Below are positions 1-11,235 of a DNA stretch of 64,000 bases, piece by piece. The position numbers and the translations under genes are program-made. The number at the start of each line of letters is the position of its first letter. Position 1 is the first letter of the stretch. Under the pieces are notes generated by a model. The model did not search any database. It had not been told where the DNA came from and was given only the letters and a program-made list of their open reading frames with translations. The DNA is from Symbiodinium natans (lineage: Eukaryota; Sar; Dinophyceae; Suessiales; Symbiodiniaceae): assembly GCA_905221605.1 (NCBI GenBank), contig CAJNDS010002125.1:79809-143808 (forward strand), written 5' to 3'.

Positions 1-1067
1 ACCAGTACAAAAAAAGAACCTCTTGGCGCAACTTCCTAGTCCAAAGGTTCAGGGTTTGGGATCTACTTGGAAGTTCCGCGTACGGTACCCCAAGTGTTTA
101 TGTCCCCCTAAGTCTCTGTGTCCGTTGACAGTGAGCTGCAACCTTGCGTTGATGGTAGGTTCTACCTACCCCCCCCAAAAAAGGCTAAAGGTTTCCTGCC
201 CAGCTACTATTGTGTGCCTTTTTACACTCTCCGAGTATGGAGGACACGTACCCTAAAGACTGCTGGGGGCCTTTCTGGTAGGACTCACCGACTCCTACTT
301 TGAACTCTCACGGCGGATGCCACCTCAGGTGTTTCGTGGCAGCGCAGAAATGTGTGCAAGGCGCGAAAGGCGAGCTGATGGGTTAAGCACATGATCGGCA
401 ACTTTTAAAGGTTTCCCTTCTAATCTACTGGCGAGACCTTCGGCAACGACGGCCGAAGTTCGCGCGCTATGGCAATGTCGAATCAAGACGAACACGCCCA
501 TGGCTGGTGACATGCGTGCCTCTTTGTGCGATGAGCATGAAGCTCACCAAACGAATCGAGGGCCATGGTTTGTGGGTGCTGCGCAAAAATGGCATCTTAA
601 AGCTTGTGCGACTTGCTGTTGCAGGGCAAGACATGCCAGCACACGACGTGTATCCATAATGTCAACATATCCACTTTGATGGAAGATCTTCGTAAGGCGG
701 CTCTGGCAATGTTTCCAAACACACCCTCTCTCGCGCTGACTGCAACTTCCAGACGGCACAGGGTGAGTGAACACAAGCGCTGCGTAGCTTCTGCAATGTG
801 CGCAGCGCAACCGCAGAAGGTCCCGACTGCAGAAACCGCTGTTCGCTCGAAACTCTCCAAGCAAATCGTGCCCATGACGTGTGCTCTCAACATTTCCTCC
901 AAGAGTCTGGGTCATCTTGGCAGCCCAGTAACCATACTGTAGTAAGGGTACCCTTCTTGGGGTTGGTTACTTTAGAAGGGAACCCTAGAACCAAAAGAAG
1001 GCCCTTTAGCGGTCTGCCAGTCTCTACCCCTTAGTTTAGCCACTTTTGCTGTGTTTTTTCCAACTTC
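1..1067. other. No supported gene; one short repeat fragment
   Basis: Several open frames overlap on both strands, but none shows a recognisable motif or a clear amino-acid bias. The sequence around 940-992 contains AAGGGTACCCTT followed by AAGGGAACCC. This resembles repeat fragments near 25550-25655 and 29562-29612, so it is probably a decayed copy of a small dispersed repeat. Nothing else is seen. Confidence 0.4.
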
Positions 1068-1197
1068 TTATGATGCATGATTACCAAATGAGTTCTCTGC
1101 AACAGAAACCACAAAGGCAGTGATCCACCTATGCTTACAGTGCGGTTTTATGCTTTGTGGTACAACTAGCCTCGAAGCCTCCGGCCCAAGGGGGTGC

Positions 1198-1266
1198 GCA
1201 TCTTCGTCATCACCACCACCATCACCATCACCATCTCTACCACCATCACCATCATCATCATCATCG
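1198..1266. repeat. CAC/ATC trinucleotide microsatellite
   Basis: An imperfect CACCAT/CATCAT tract. It makes overlapping open frames (poly-Asp on one strand, poly-Ser/Pro on the other) that should not be taken as genes. It lies about 80 bases beyond the stop codon of the sterol-reductase gene and could fall in its 3' untranslated region. Confidence 0.85.
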
Positions 1267-1345
1267 TCGACAACGGTAAAGATCGCTATTTTCCTGGAAG
1301 CCGCAAACCGTACAGTAAGCTGTAATAGCGGGGCGAAAAAACTCC

Positions 1346-2536
1346 TCACCAAATGCCTGGCACGATCCTCCAGGGAACACGCCGTACGTACTCAGCAAAA
1401 ATGGCCGCCCCATACTTGGCCTGCAGCTGGGCATCATCGTCCATTTGCCTTGGGATGAAAAGCGCCACGTAGTACAGAGGGTAGAGCCACGGCAGGACAG
1501 CGTAGTAGGTCGCATGCTCACCGCCCGCGACGAGGAAGCCCGGCAGCGCGAGCGCAATTGCCTGCAGCACCTCGCCCAGGTAGTTGACGTGGCGGCTGAT
1601 TCCCCAGAAGCCTTGGCAAAGAAGCTGCGAGCCGGGCACGGTAGTCATCGGCACAAGGCCGAGCCAGTTGGTGCCCACACATTCCGGATCGCGCCGCTTG
1701 GAGACGAACTTCTGGGTGTTGGCCCCGCGCGTCAGCACCCACCCTGTTCCGAAGAGCAGGAGGATCAGCAGTGCCGTACCGGCCGAGATGTCGGAGCCGG
1801 CCGGAGCAGCTACCAGCGACCACACCCCGATGCAGTAGAAGAATGGGTAGAAGACCAGGCAGCCCCAGCAGAGCTTGAAGCCCAGCTTCTCGCAGAAAAG
1901 ATCGTAGGTGTAGAGATGAATAATCTCCAGGCACATGTATTCAAAAATGAACCAGCCGAACATGCCCAGGTAGACGCGCAGCGCGAGGGAAAGGTGGCCA
2001 TAAGCCTCTGCGCGCAAGGCGGCCGCGCTCATCAGGTTCCACGCCAGGGCTGCCGCCCCAAGCGCATAGAGCAGCATCTTGAGGTCGATGCCCCAGAGCC
2101 GTGGGTTGAAGGCAACACCAAAAAAGAAGTGCTGCAGCACGTTGCGTGGTGGTGCGGGCGTGAGCGCCGCCGAGACGTCTTCACCGTTTGCTGCCAGAGC
2201 ACATAAGGCCTTCTGGTCGACCGTGAGGCAGCGGAAGGAGGGCTCGAGGGAGGTGAATACCAGGAGTGCAAGGGCAGCGACGAGCCCGATTACATTGGCA
2301 GCTGCGAGACATTGGCCGTAGTGTGTGGCAGCAAAGGTCTGGTAGGCACTGGGCAGTACCCACCAAGCCACGCACACGGCCGCAAGGCAAAGTGGCCCGT
2401 TGAGGCGGTAGCGGAGTGGGCGCCCGTCCCAGCCGCATGCATAGCCGGTGACCGTCCACGCTGGGAGCACGACGACCGTCACGGTGACAGCGGCGTAGAA
2501 AAGTGCGACAGCACTGAGACAATCCAGGCTGACCAT
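1346..2536 (-). CDS. Sterol C14/C7 reductase-family membrane protein (ERG24/DHCR7-like)
   Basis: A complete single-exon gene of 396 codons from ATG to stop, highly hydrophobic with roughly eight or more membrane segments, as expected for an endoplasmic-reticulum enzyme. About one third in it reads FFFGVAFNPRLWGIDLK, the family's NPR...D.K signature. The last third has the conserved block LLCQGFWGISRHVNYLGE, then YGAAIFAEYVRRVPWRIVPG, the typical C-terminal signature of the ERG4/ERG24/lamin-B-receptor family. These enzymes use NADPH to reduce a sterol ring double bond (C14 or C7). The motifs do not separate the two activities, so the substrate is uncertain. Length is slightly below the usual 420-480 residues. 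No intron and no leader relict is visible near the start. It is the clearest gene in the first 23 kb. Confidence 0.93.
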   Translation of the reverse strand: MVSLDCLSAVALFYAAVTVTVVVLPAWTVTGYACGWDGRPLRYRLNGPLCLAAVCVAWWVLPSAYQTFAATHYGQCLAAANVIGLVAALALLVFTSLEPSFRCLTVDQKALCALAANGEDVSAALTPAPPRNVLQHFFFGVAFNPRLWGIDLKMLLYALGAAALAWNLMSAAALRAEAYGHLSLALRVYLGMFGWFIFEYMCLEIIHLYTYDLFCEKLGFKLCWGCLVFYPFFYCIGVWSLVAAPAGSDISAGTALLILLLFGTGWVLTRGANTQKFVSKRRDPECVGTNWLGLVPMTTVPGSQLLCQGFWGISRHVNYLGEVLQAIALALPGFLVAGGEHATYYAVLPWLYPLYYVALFIPRQMDDDAQLQAKYGAAIFAEYVRRVPWRIVPGIW

Positions 2537-3690
2537 CGCTGGAAAGCAAGCGTGAAAGGAGATTTGGTTGTTCCGTACTGTAAACCTGAGTCCTAAAGCC
2601 TATGTGGATGTGGGTTCGCATGTGCCGGTTCTTGCAGGCATTTATTGCTGCTACTACCGTCATCACAGTAGAAGAGCTTTGATCGTAGCATAGCAATCAC
2701 GCAATCGCACTAATGAATTGCAACATTCATATCACAGTAGTAACAGAAGCGTACTACTAGCTATAAAAGACATAGAAAATTGATCTACTGAGTTGTAAAT
2801 AGTAGTAGCTGCTAGAAGAAACCCAAAACCCGAAGAAGAAGATGCATCTACTTTCTTCAGCTACTTGGAGCAAGAACAAGCCACAAACCACCCGCGAAAA
2901 TGCGGTGCACATGTAAATAAATATAAACAGGTAATAAATACACACAGTATAAATATAAATACAAATACAGATACAAATATGTGTATATATGTATATAAAT
3001 ACAAATATACGTAGAAAGCAAAAAACATATTAAAAAAAACACAAAAGGAATATAAACAAAAATATAAATACAAATAAATACATAAATCAAAAATGAACAA
3101 ATAAATAAATAAATATATATATATATATGTACATATATATATATATAACTAGATAAAGAAAACGAAGCACGGTTGTTCTCCCGCTGTGTTTTATCATTTG
3201 GTTGCATACATGTATAGTGCGCCAGCGGGAAGGAGGGCCCAGCAAAATCCCGAATTTAAGCCCCAACCCCCAAGCAACACCATGGCAGGATGGCTTTCCC
3301 AAGCGCTTCTGAAACCTGGGCTCTGTGATCGGCTTAGTGCAGTCCTGGTTCAGAGGCATTGTGCTGGTGCATTGGGTGCAAGGATGTGTGAGGTACAGGA
3401 ACTTCACAGCCTTCGGTGTTTTCGCACGAGAACGTGTGATCTGCTGCTGACGGTAGGGACAGTAGGTGCCAATGAAGAGCGCTCAGAGAGCATTTAGCAC
3501 TGCAGTGTTTTGCGAGCTTGGCTGGCTTCCTTGACGGATCTGTATATATGTATGTATATATACATATATATATATATATGAATATATTTACAACCCATAT
3601 TTATTGATTGTCTATACACTTATGCACATACAATATATATATATATATATACATATGTATGTATGTATGTATGATACTAATAAATGACCT
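2537..3690. repeat. AT-rich microsatellite region
   Basis: ATAAAT/ATATAT-type simple sequence at about 2920-3155 and again at 3540-3680. The open frames through it are runs of Tyr/Ile/Phe produced by the repeat. The 370 bases between the two tracts are of normal composition and show no recognisable protein. Confidence 0.8.
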
Positions 3691-6141
3691 TTACTGTAAC
3701 ATGCAATATATTATATAGCGTTCACACCACTTGGAATGATCCCATCTGTGGGACCCCAAGCCTTCAAGAAGAGAACCCGAACTGCGCATGCTGCCAAGCA
3801 GCTCCTTCTCAAGCTTCCGTTGCTGCACCTCACCTGGCATGGGATGTTCAGGTCTCTTGCTCCAGGCGTGGCAGAGGTAAAGAGGAGATGCGGTGGACCC
3901 TCCCCTCTCCTAGAATCTATGCCTGGGACATCGTCCCGAAGACCCGGCCATCCATCGGATGATGCGCGTGCTATGCAAGGTCTCTGTGCCATGTGCCATT
4001 ATCCTGCAAGTACCAACAGGTAGAAGTCCATCGCCCAGTCTGAGAGACAGGATGTGCCGCCCCAAAACCATCCTCAACACGGGCAGCTCTCCACAAGCAT
4101 CCCCTTTTTGGGGTTCGAGGCTTTCTTACCATAGGCGCTCAAACTCATGAAAAAGACCCGAGTTTAGAAGAACTCCAGTTTTCACGTCTCGCATGCCCTC
4201 CCAAATCGGCTCCAAACACGTGTGAGCAGGACCGCCCCTCACCGAAGCGGACCAAATCTTGAAGACATCGCCTTGGGAGGTGCAGTCCCTTACCTTTGCT
4301 TAAGGAACCCCCATACGGCAGCCCATTATCCCATTTTGACGATAAAGCTCATTGCACTGAATGTTTAAGGATTCCTCGAGCAAATCCTAGCATTTCCACT
4401 CCCATGCTGCCAGGGTTTTGGCTTGTGAAGAGCAAGTCGGGGCCCACAGCATCTGGAACTTTCATGCGCCTGCCTCTGTACGCTTTTCAGGCGAGTTGAA
4501 GTGCTTGCACCAGTGACAAGGCATGGGCCTAAACAAGCAAAACAGGCGCCCCTGAACCCGAAAGGGCAACCATCTGCGAAACGTGATGCTGAGCGGTGCA
4601 CGCTGCAGCTCCAAAGGAATCGCCTCAAAGTGGACACCAAGTTCGTCAGGTCTTTGCAATCAGGTCTTCGGGCCCAAGCACAAGAGCCAAAGACACAGTC
4701 ACGACAAACACTTATGGCAGCCGGATAGTCACCAAGGCCCAAAATCTCCAAAGGGGCATAAGGGCAAGAACCCTGAAAGATGTCGAGTCTCGATTTATTT
4801 ATGGGCCATTTTCTGCAGCCTCTCCTCACCTTAGGCCGACACTTCTGGAAACAAAGCTGCAGTTTCTCGGCACCCAACGGAGGGGGCCCACTTGCCAAGG
4901 GCTTGCTGCAGGGTCCTTTGCGCCCTGGCAGGAAGCGTTGGGGATTTAGGGTTAGGGTGCATTTTCGCAAAGTGAGAAGGGAGTTAGGACCGTTAGGATA
5001 GGTGGCTGCGGAATGCTTGTCCATCGATGCCTCAATTCCTCAATTGACAACAGCTTTCTCCCAAAACGCCGAAACAAGCTGCCGACAGCAAGTTCACTTG
5101 GGGTCAAAGCACCTATGAGCCTCAAGCGCTCGCTTTTGCAGCACAAGAAACTTGATGGTTTTCCCAATTTAGGGGGACCTTATTGGGGTCTTCGCTACAA
5201 GGGTTTCGTAAGCCGCAACGTTCTGCACGGTGGCATGCTCGCTGCTGTGCGGGCAGATAGGCCCCCATCCATGACTGTTTCAAGAGCTGGGCGGGGAAGC
5301 TCCACACTTCACCAGCACTACAAGTAGTGATGGGACCCCTGACAAGAGCAACGCGCCCATGTACAGTGCAACATCCATTCAGACAGGTTCTAAACCATTG
5401 TTGAAGTATTGTATTGCTGAACTTATTCTACTTTATTATAATATATTGCATTGACCACATTTTAACATCTTGTAACGAATAGCCTTGTTCGTCACTGGCA
5501 GGTGAAGCTCATGTGGCCCGGAGCTCATGTCATCCCCCACTCCCCCATATCCCCACGTCCCCCCCCCCACTCCCCCTCCACCAAATGACTCTTTGTCTTA
5601 GGGGGAGCTGAGACTTTTCGGCCACAAAACCTATGGAATCATAAACGGGCAAAACTTGCCCACAGCAGTTCTTTGAAGGTTGCGTACATGGTCTCCGCGC
5701 AAGCCACTGCAAGCCCGCCCAGCGCCTCGCGGCCAAACTTTGGGCCTGGGACGTACCCTTGCGCAGGCCTGGGATGGCGGCTCTGAGGTGGGTGCTTCAG
5801 GGGTCTTGACGGGCGGAAAAAACAGGTCGATAGATGAAAACAAGATGGGCATTTGGAGGTTTGGGGCTCGTTTTCTGAAGGTTCTCAGGAAACTGCCCAG
5901 GAGCTCGTTGTCCTTGGCCACCACCTCACTCGCGCATGGCCACAGAGCTGCAGGCTTCCTCCAACACCCTAAACTGTAGACGGCCCCCTTCCCCCCAGCC
6001 CTCCCCCCCCCCCCCGCCACATCCCCCCACCTTCCCGACCCCCCAACTCTGGAAGGAGGGGAACCTTGTCAGAGGCGGTTGTCTTTCAACGAAGTTGTTC
6101 TGGTCATGTCCTCATGTCTAGCCTCTGACAAGCTGCTTAGT
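3691..6141. other. No supported gene
   Basis: Overlapping open frames on both strands without motifs. At 5157-5213 there is a shortened copy of inverted-repeat family B, with the internal signature TTATTGGGGTC and one end GGGTTTCGTAA. A pyrimidine-rich stretch lies at 5530-5580. Nothing else is recognised. Confidence 0.35.
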
Positions 6142-6299
6142 GTTGGTGAGTAGGGAATGAGGGAATTAGGGTCCCTATATATATATATATCTATATATAT
6201 ATATAGATATAAATATAGATTATTATATAGATGATTATATAGATACCCTTTAAGGGATTATATATAGGGGACCTCATTCCCCATTCCCTACTAACCAAC
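6142..6299. mobile_element. Inverted-repeat element, family C copy 1 (TA-rich core)
   Basis: The left end GTTGGTGAGTAGGGAATGAG and the reverse complement of the right end (GTTGGTTAGTAGGGAATGGG) match over about 20 bases. The core is TA-rich (TATATA, TAGATA) with a CCTTTAAGGGAT motif. It is 158 bp with no coding capacity, which is the structure of a non-autonomous miniature inverted-repeat element. No clear target duplication was found. Confidence 0.6.
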
Positions 6300-8460
6300 G
6301 GCAAGGCTACTGCTTGAGCAGCTTCAGTGGGACATGGCCTGGCGCTGCAGGTCTTCGATCAAAGCCAGGTGGTCGTCCTCCTGTCTTAAAGGGTCATTGG
6401 GTACTACTAACTCACATATACCGGTACTTAAATTCGAGATGATGATAAGTGGCAACATGTCAGCTGAAGCAGTAGTTCGACATGTTCGCAGTCGTTTCGC
6501 TCGCTTCACATGATGCATATCCTCGCATATCGACACCCTGTTGTCCGGCAACCCCATTGCATTTGCAGCAGCATCTTTTTCCAATTCCTTGCATGCCATG
6601 TACCACAGTCCCTCCCCATTATGTGCAACGGTTATCATCATTGGCATTGCATGATGATGCACACGTGCTTGACTGTGAAAACGTGGCTGTGGCTGTGCTT
6701 TGTCATGGCAGGGGAGGGGGTGGGCCTTCCTTTCCGTCCTTCGTTCATTTTGTTATCGCCTTCTCTCTTTGCTACCAGCAAGATCAGAACAGCAGCTGGT
6801 CCAATTCACAGTATCTGGATGATCCCCAAAGCTTCGAACGACAAAAGACATCAGCACAGAAACCCCTGACCTTCCCCTCCCCTCCCCAGCTCCCCTTGAA
6901 CCTCTACAGCCCGAATGGCCCTTAAAAGCCCACGGGCTCCGGCGCATTCACGCCGATGTCGGGAGGGACCAGCGTGGCGGCATGCTGCAGCGCCTGTCAC
7001 TCGGGACCAGGGGGCTGGTCCCTTGGGTATTCTTCTTCCGGGATATAGTCTTGTTCAGGGTACCTTCTCACCCCGACGCCCCCCCCCCAAGTAGGCTTCG
7101 TGACAGCTCCTGAGAGGAGACGGCGAAGGGATCGAGCCCGCAGGCCAGTTTGGGTGCTCCTAGAACCCTTGTCTCCATGTCTTGAAGAACCTGGGAATTT
7201 CTGGGATTTTTGTATTTCATGCTTAGGGATTACAAGGGGAGACTTTTGTTATTTGTGCCGGCTCATGTACGAGTTCGGGCACCCAGCGTGGGGGATTTGT
7301 CGGTTCTCGGGATTGAACATGAGGTCTCGATCTAGCCGCTGCCTGCACAGCCGAGACCCCAAAGCTGGCAAGTTTGGGGGTCAAACCTATCAAGGACTTG
7401 GGGGACCTTTTTGGGGGGTGAAAAGCTGCAGTTCAACTGTGGCTATGCTCTCCCTAAACCTTGACATCTGGCCACGCTCAAGTGCGCTAGGAATACCGAA
7501 GAGTTTCACGACTCGATTATACGTATGTTCATCGGGCACAATTTCCAAAGTCATTGAACCTCCCAAGTGAAGCCCTCTAAGCTGAGGTCAGCTGAGCTCC
7601 CACGCTGACGCACTCGCCTACAGGATGGAAGCTTGGGGTTAGAGGCTTCGGGTTTAGGACTCTCTCCACATTCTTCAAGACATTGGCAAAGAATAACCCT
7701 AAACCCTAAACCCTCAACCCTGCAAAACCCGATTCCGGGCCAACTCCTGGCCTTGATGCCCAGCACGGGGAGTAGCTTGGATGGACGAAAGGAAGGCGAG
7801 TGCAGTGGGGCATGCTGATATGCTGATTCCCGCATCCGGGCCTCGGGTCCTCTGAACTTTAAAGCCCCTTTTGACCCGAAAAATCGCCAAGCCCATGCCC
7901 CACAAACCATCATCGACCGAGCAGATGGCCCGCAGTGCGTTCCGCAGCTGCGCGTTCTTGGCGTCCTTGCCACCGGGAGGACAGTGGCAGGTTTGGAAGA
8001 GAGCAGCAAAGAAGAGACCTGCTCATCGAGTATCAGCCCTTGCATCCACCACCCCAAACTCAGCTCCACCCCTCAGAGTTCTCACACAGGCACTGTTCAA
8101 GCGCAATGATGCCAAGGAGTTCCGGTCGAGCAAGAATGCAAGAAAATGAGGGTACTGGAGCGGGGTCTCGGCTGTCGACAGCTCGGCGTGCAGGCATCGG
8201 GCAGTGTACATTTTTGACATGCGCGAGCAGGACCATTACTCGATCCGAAAGCAAGAGCAGGAACAAGCGCCCTACTAAGATAAAGGTAGTTGCTTCCAGC
8301 TGTCTGCTGCCTTGCAAAGTGTATGGCCGGAGTCCAAGTTGGGCCTCTAGGACCCTGGGCTGCTACACTACGAGCAGCTGAACTCCCAAAGGCCGAGAGC
8401 TGCGCGGACTGGGCTCCCGCTCTTTTCAAGCCTAGCAAAAAGTCTTCCTTTGGGTGTAGG
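6300..8460. other. No supported gene
   Basis: Long overlapping open frames occur on both strands, but none has a motif I recognise. A short telomeric stretch (CCCTAAACCCTAAACCCT) lies at about 7698-7718. Nothing else is recognised. Confidence 0.35.
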
Positions 8461-8565
8461 TTGGCCTGTTCCACCTTCTACTAACGGTCCTTAATAGGGA
8501 TTATAGTGCCCCCTATTATAATCCCTATTAGGGGCTGCTGTTAAAGTATAAAGGGGAACATCCCA
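8461..8565. mobile_element. Inverted-repeat element, family A copy 1
   Basis: Ends are TTGGCCTGTTCC and GGGGAACATCCCA, diverged inverted repeats of the family consensus TTGGGATGTTCCCCCTTA. Internal motifs CTAACGGTCCTTAATAGGGA and ATCCCTATTA are shared with the other copies. Flanks read GGTGTAGG on the left and GGTGTATG on the right, a likely 8-bp target duplication with one mismatch. About 105 bp, non-coding. Confidence 0.7.
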
Positions 8566-9175
8566 GGGTGTATGTTTTTTGTGGGTTGACCAATCTTCTT
8601 GCAGACATCTGGCTAAACGAACTCTGCAGCACGACACCAACACGCACCCGACCCGTAAACGAACAAAAGCACCCTAAACCCCAAGCTCCCTAGGTTGTTG
8701 CTGGGGTGGATTTTGGAAGCCCTTTGTGTAAACATTGCTGTTTCTCTGGGTCAAGATCAGGTCCCTCTAGAACTTCAAGTGTTCTTGTTCAGTTCTACCA
8801 CTTTCAGATCAACCTTTCGGGTACAGTCGGTCATCACGCAAAATACTTAGTACCAGGCACCCGATGTGACCCATTGGATATTCCCACACATCAAAATCTT
8901 GCCATGACTGTGGATCTGATACTCTTCATGTTGTGATACAGCTGCTACTACTACGACGACTACTACTCCTACTACGAGCACTATAGTTACGATGACTTTT
9001 GACCATTGTACTTTTTAATATATATATATATATATATATATTCTCTTTGTTTCCTTAATGGTCCTGCCCTAAACCCTAAAATTTAAATACTGCTCTATGT
9101 CCAGAGCTGGAACCCTCCGATTGCAGCCGCTGCATCAGGGGCCGGCCATGGCCTGACCCAAGCCCCAAACCGGCT

Positions 9176-9325
9176 GGTTCTTATTAGGGAATGCGGGAAG
9201 GACGGCCCTATATGATTCCTTAAAGGGTATATATATATATATATAAATCCTTAAAGGGTATACATATACAGTATATATATGTATATATATAGACACATAG
9301 GTAGCTCTTATTCCCCACAAGGAAC
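9176..9325. mobile_element. Inverted-repeat element, family C copy 2
   Basis: Left end GGTTCTTATTAGGGAATGCG and right end TTATTCCCCACAAGGAACC are diverged inverted repeats. The core is TA-rich, with CCTTAAAGGGTAT occurring twice, as in copy 1 at 6142. No coding capacity. Confidence 0.55.
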
Positions 9326-10305
9326 CAAGAGGGTAAACCCTATCTTGAACCCAGGCTTCCTACTTTGGAGGCTCAGGAGGGTATTTAGAAGTAGGGTATA
9401 AGTGCAGTAATTGCAATTCTACTGATTGATGCCCTTTTTTAGGGTCCTTAGAGTTCCACGTTTTAGGCAGCCATGAACCTCCAAGTTGGCTAAATTGCTT
9501 TGGGGATGAGGGTATCTTAAACCCAGGCTTTGTCTGGGGTGCTCGTGGCTCGTGGCTACTCGAGCCGACAGCAAGAACATTTCTTGAGTCTGCTCGAAGG
9601 TCCCTTGTTTGGTCTGAAGTTGTTCGAAGTGCAGCCGAACCAATCCAGGCCTAAAGCTCGGTGCTCGGATGAGATTCCAGGCTCAGCTGCAGGAAGCTTG
9701 CCGTGGACTCATCCTCTTCGGCATCCTTGGTGTCCTGCGCAGGGTATGGCTCTTCCTGGTTTTTTCCCCCGTGTCAACGCACGCACGGATGAAGACACGC
9801 ATGCACGAGAACACACGCAATCACGGAGGCGCGCGCGCGCGCGAGCGGACGCGGACGCAGGGACGAACGCATGGACGCACGGACGCACGCCTGCACGAAA
9901 TCCATTCGTTGGCCCTGTTTTTCGCGTGCACTACACTCGAAGGTAAAATTTTGCCACTCGCTCGGTTACCAAATCCTTCTTAAACTCAGCTCTTAGCCTG
10001 TCGACAAGCTCTCAAAACCCTGTAGCTCTTGTAAAAAATATAGAAAGCATTCCTGATATATACACCCTGATGCCACAAACCCGAGCTCATGGGTCCGCGT
10101 TGTACTTGTCCGTGAAAGGGAACGGCTCCTGGTCCCATCCGGCGCGTGCGCTTACTTGAGGATCGCAGCATTTTGTGTGTGTGTGTGTGTGTTTTTTGGT
10201 ACAATGGTCTCACTTCCCCGCATCTTTCACGGTCGAATCCTGAAAGACTCCGGCTACGCTTCTTTCCCCCGCCGAGGAGCTAAAGTAAAGGATGAACCGG
10301 CCAAG

Positions 10306-10417
10306 CCTAAACCCTAAACCCTAAACCCTAAACCCTAAACCCTAAACCCTAAACCCTAAACCCTGAACCCTGAACCCTGAACCCTGAACCCTGAACCCTG
10401 AACCCTGAACCCTAAAT
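10306..10417. repeat. Interstitial telomeric array (CCCTAAA then CCCTGAA)
   Basis: About 16 seven-base units on the plus strand. The left half is CCCTAAA and the right half is the variant CCCTGAA. The switch is sharp, so the variant block probably expanded as a unit after a single change. On the minus strand it directly follows a sulfotransferase-like exon. Confidence 0.95.
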
Positions 10418-10500
10418 CCTGGCTGCTTCCCCAATTCTCCTCCGGGATGGGCAGACCTAGGAAGTGGCTGAGCGGCGCCCAGCCGTCAGTGAAGTTAAAC
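10418..10500 (-). CDS. Sulfotransferase-like C-terminal exon
   Basis: The minus frame reads FNFTDGWAPLSHFLGLPIPE. This resembles the C-terminal motif of P-loop sulfotransferase-like proteins (GW.PLC.FLG.P.P), which are numerous in dinoflagellates. A possible acceptor (GCCAG) precedes it. At the other side the exon runs into the telomeric array at CCAGG|ATTTAGGG, one base away from the AGG|GTTTAG junction seen elsewhere. It could belong to the same gene as the P-loop exon at 17.8-18.0 kb, which would make a gene of about 7.6 kb, or it could be an isolated fragment. Confidence 0.5.
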
Positions 10501-11168
10501 CTGGCAGACATGTGGGTCACCAACCCCTTCGGGGCGCTTCGTGGGGTCCCTATGGTGCGGTATGTTCCCCAGCAACCGTCCAGGGGACCCAAACCCCTAT
10601 GCCCTGGAGCACAATAGGAGAAGATACAACATTTCCACAGGCCGAGGCAGGAAGCTACCTCAAATCTGTACAGGGGGGTCCTGATTCTGAGTTGAGTGTT
10701 TGGCACCCGCATAGCTGGACGAACCACTGAGCGGGGATCCCATACAATGATCCGACATACACACGTCCGAAAAACTTCCAAGTCCTGCAGCGTCCTCCTC
10801 AACACAAGCCTGAACAACTCAACCTCGCAAGGACAAGGCACCCAACCCCTGGAGGGGCGTTCGCAAGACAAGAACCAGAACACTGTACACGGCGTCCTGT
10901 ATTCTGGGCCCTTCTGGTGTCATTTTTCTAGTGTCATAAGCACTACAGGGTTTAGGATTTCGGGTTCATAGTCATTTTTCTTAGTGTCATAAGCACTACA
11001 GGGTGCAAGGTTTAGGGTTTCGGGTTCATACTACTTTAAGGTTGTTTTAAGCTCTTAAAAATTCTGGACTCCAAGACAAGTGGCAGCAGCAGACGAGAGG
11101 CGGGAATTGTCGACTTGACCCTTGCCATGTGGGTCTCGAAGTTTTCTCGGCCTTTGCTACTTCGGACT

Positions 11169-11235
11169 CCCTAAACCCTAAACCCTAAACCCTAAACCCT
11201 AAACCCTAAACCCTAAACCCTAAACCCTAAACCCT
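11169..11235. repeat. Interstitial telomeric array (CCCTAAA x9)
   Basis: A perfect or near-perfect run of CCCTAAA. On the minus strand the sequence just before it ends CCGAGG|GTTTAG. About 110 bases of that upstream minus-strand sequence stay open in two frames, so coding there is possible but unproven. Confidence 0.95.

Noticed and set aside
1445-2206. 253-codon plus-strand frame opposite the sterol reductase
   Set aside because: Shadow of a well-supported minus-strand gene; its composition is that expected from the opposite strand.
9530-9983. Plus-strand Arg/Thr-rich frames
   Set aside because: Arise from a degenerate ACGCACGG/GCGC repeat near 9770-9900.
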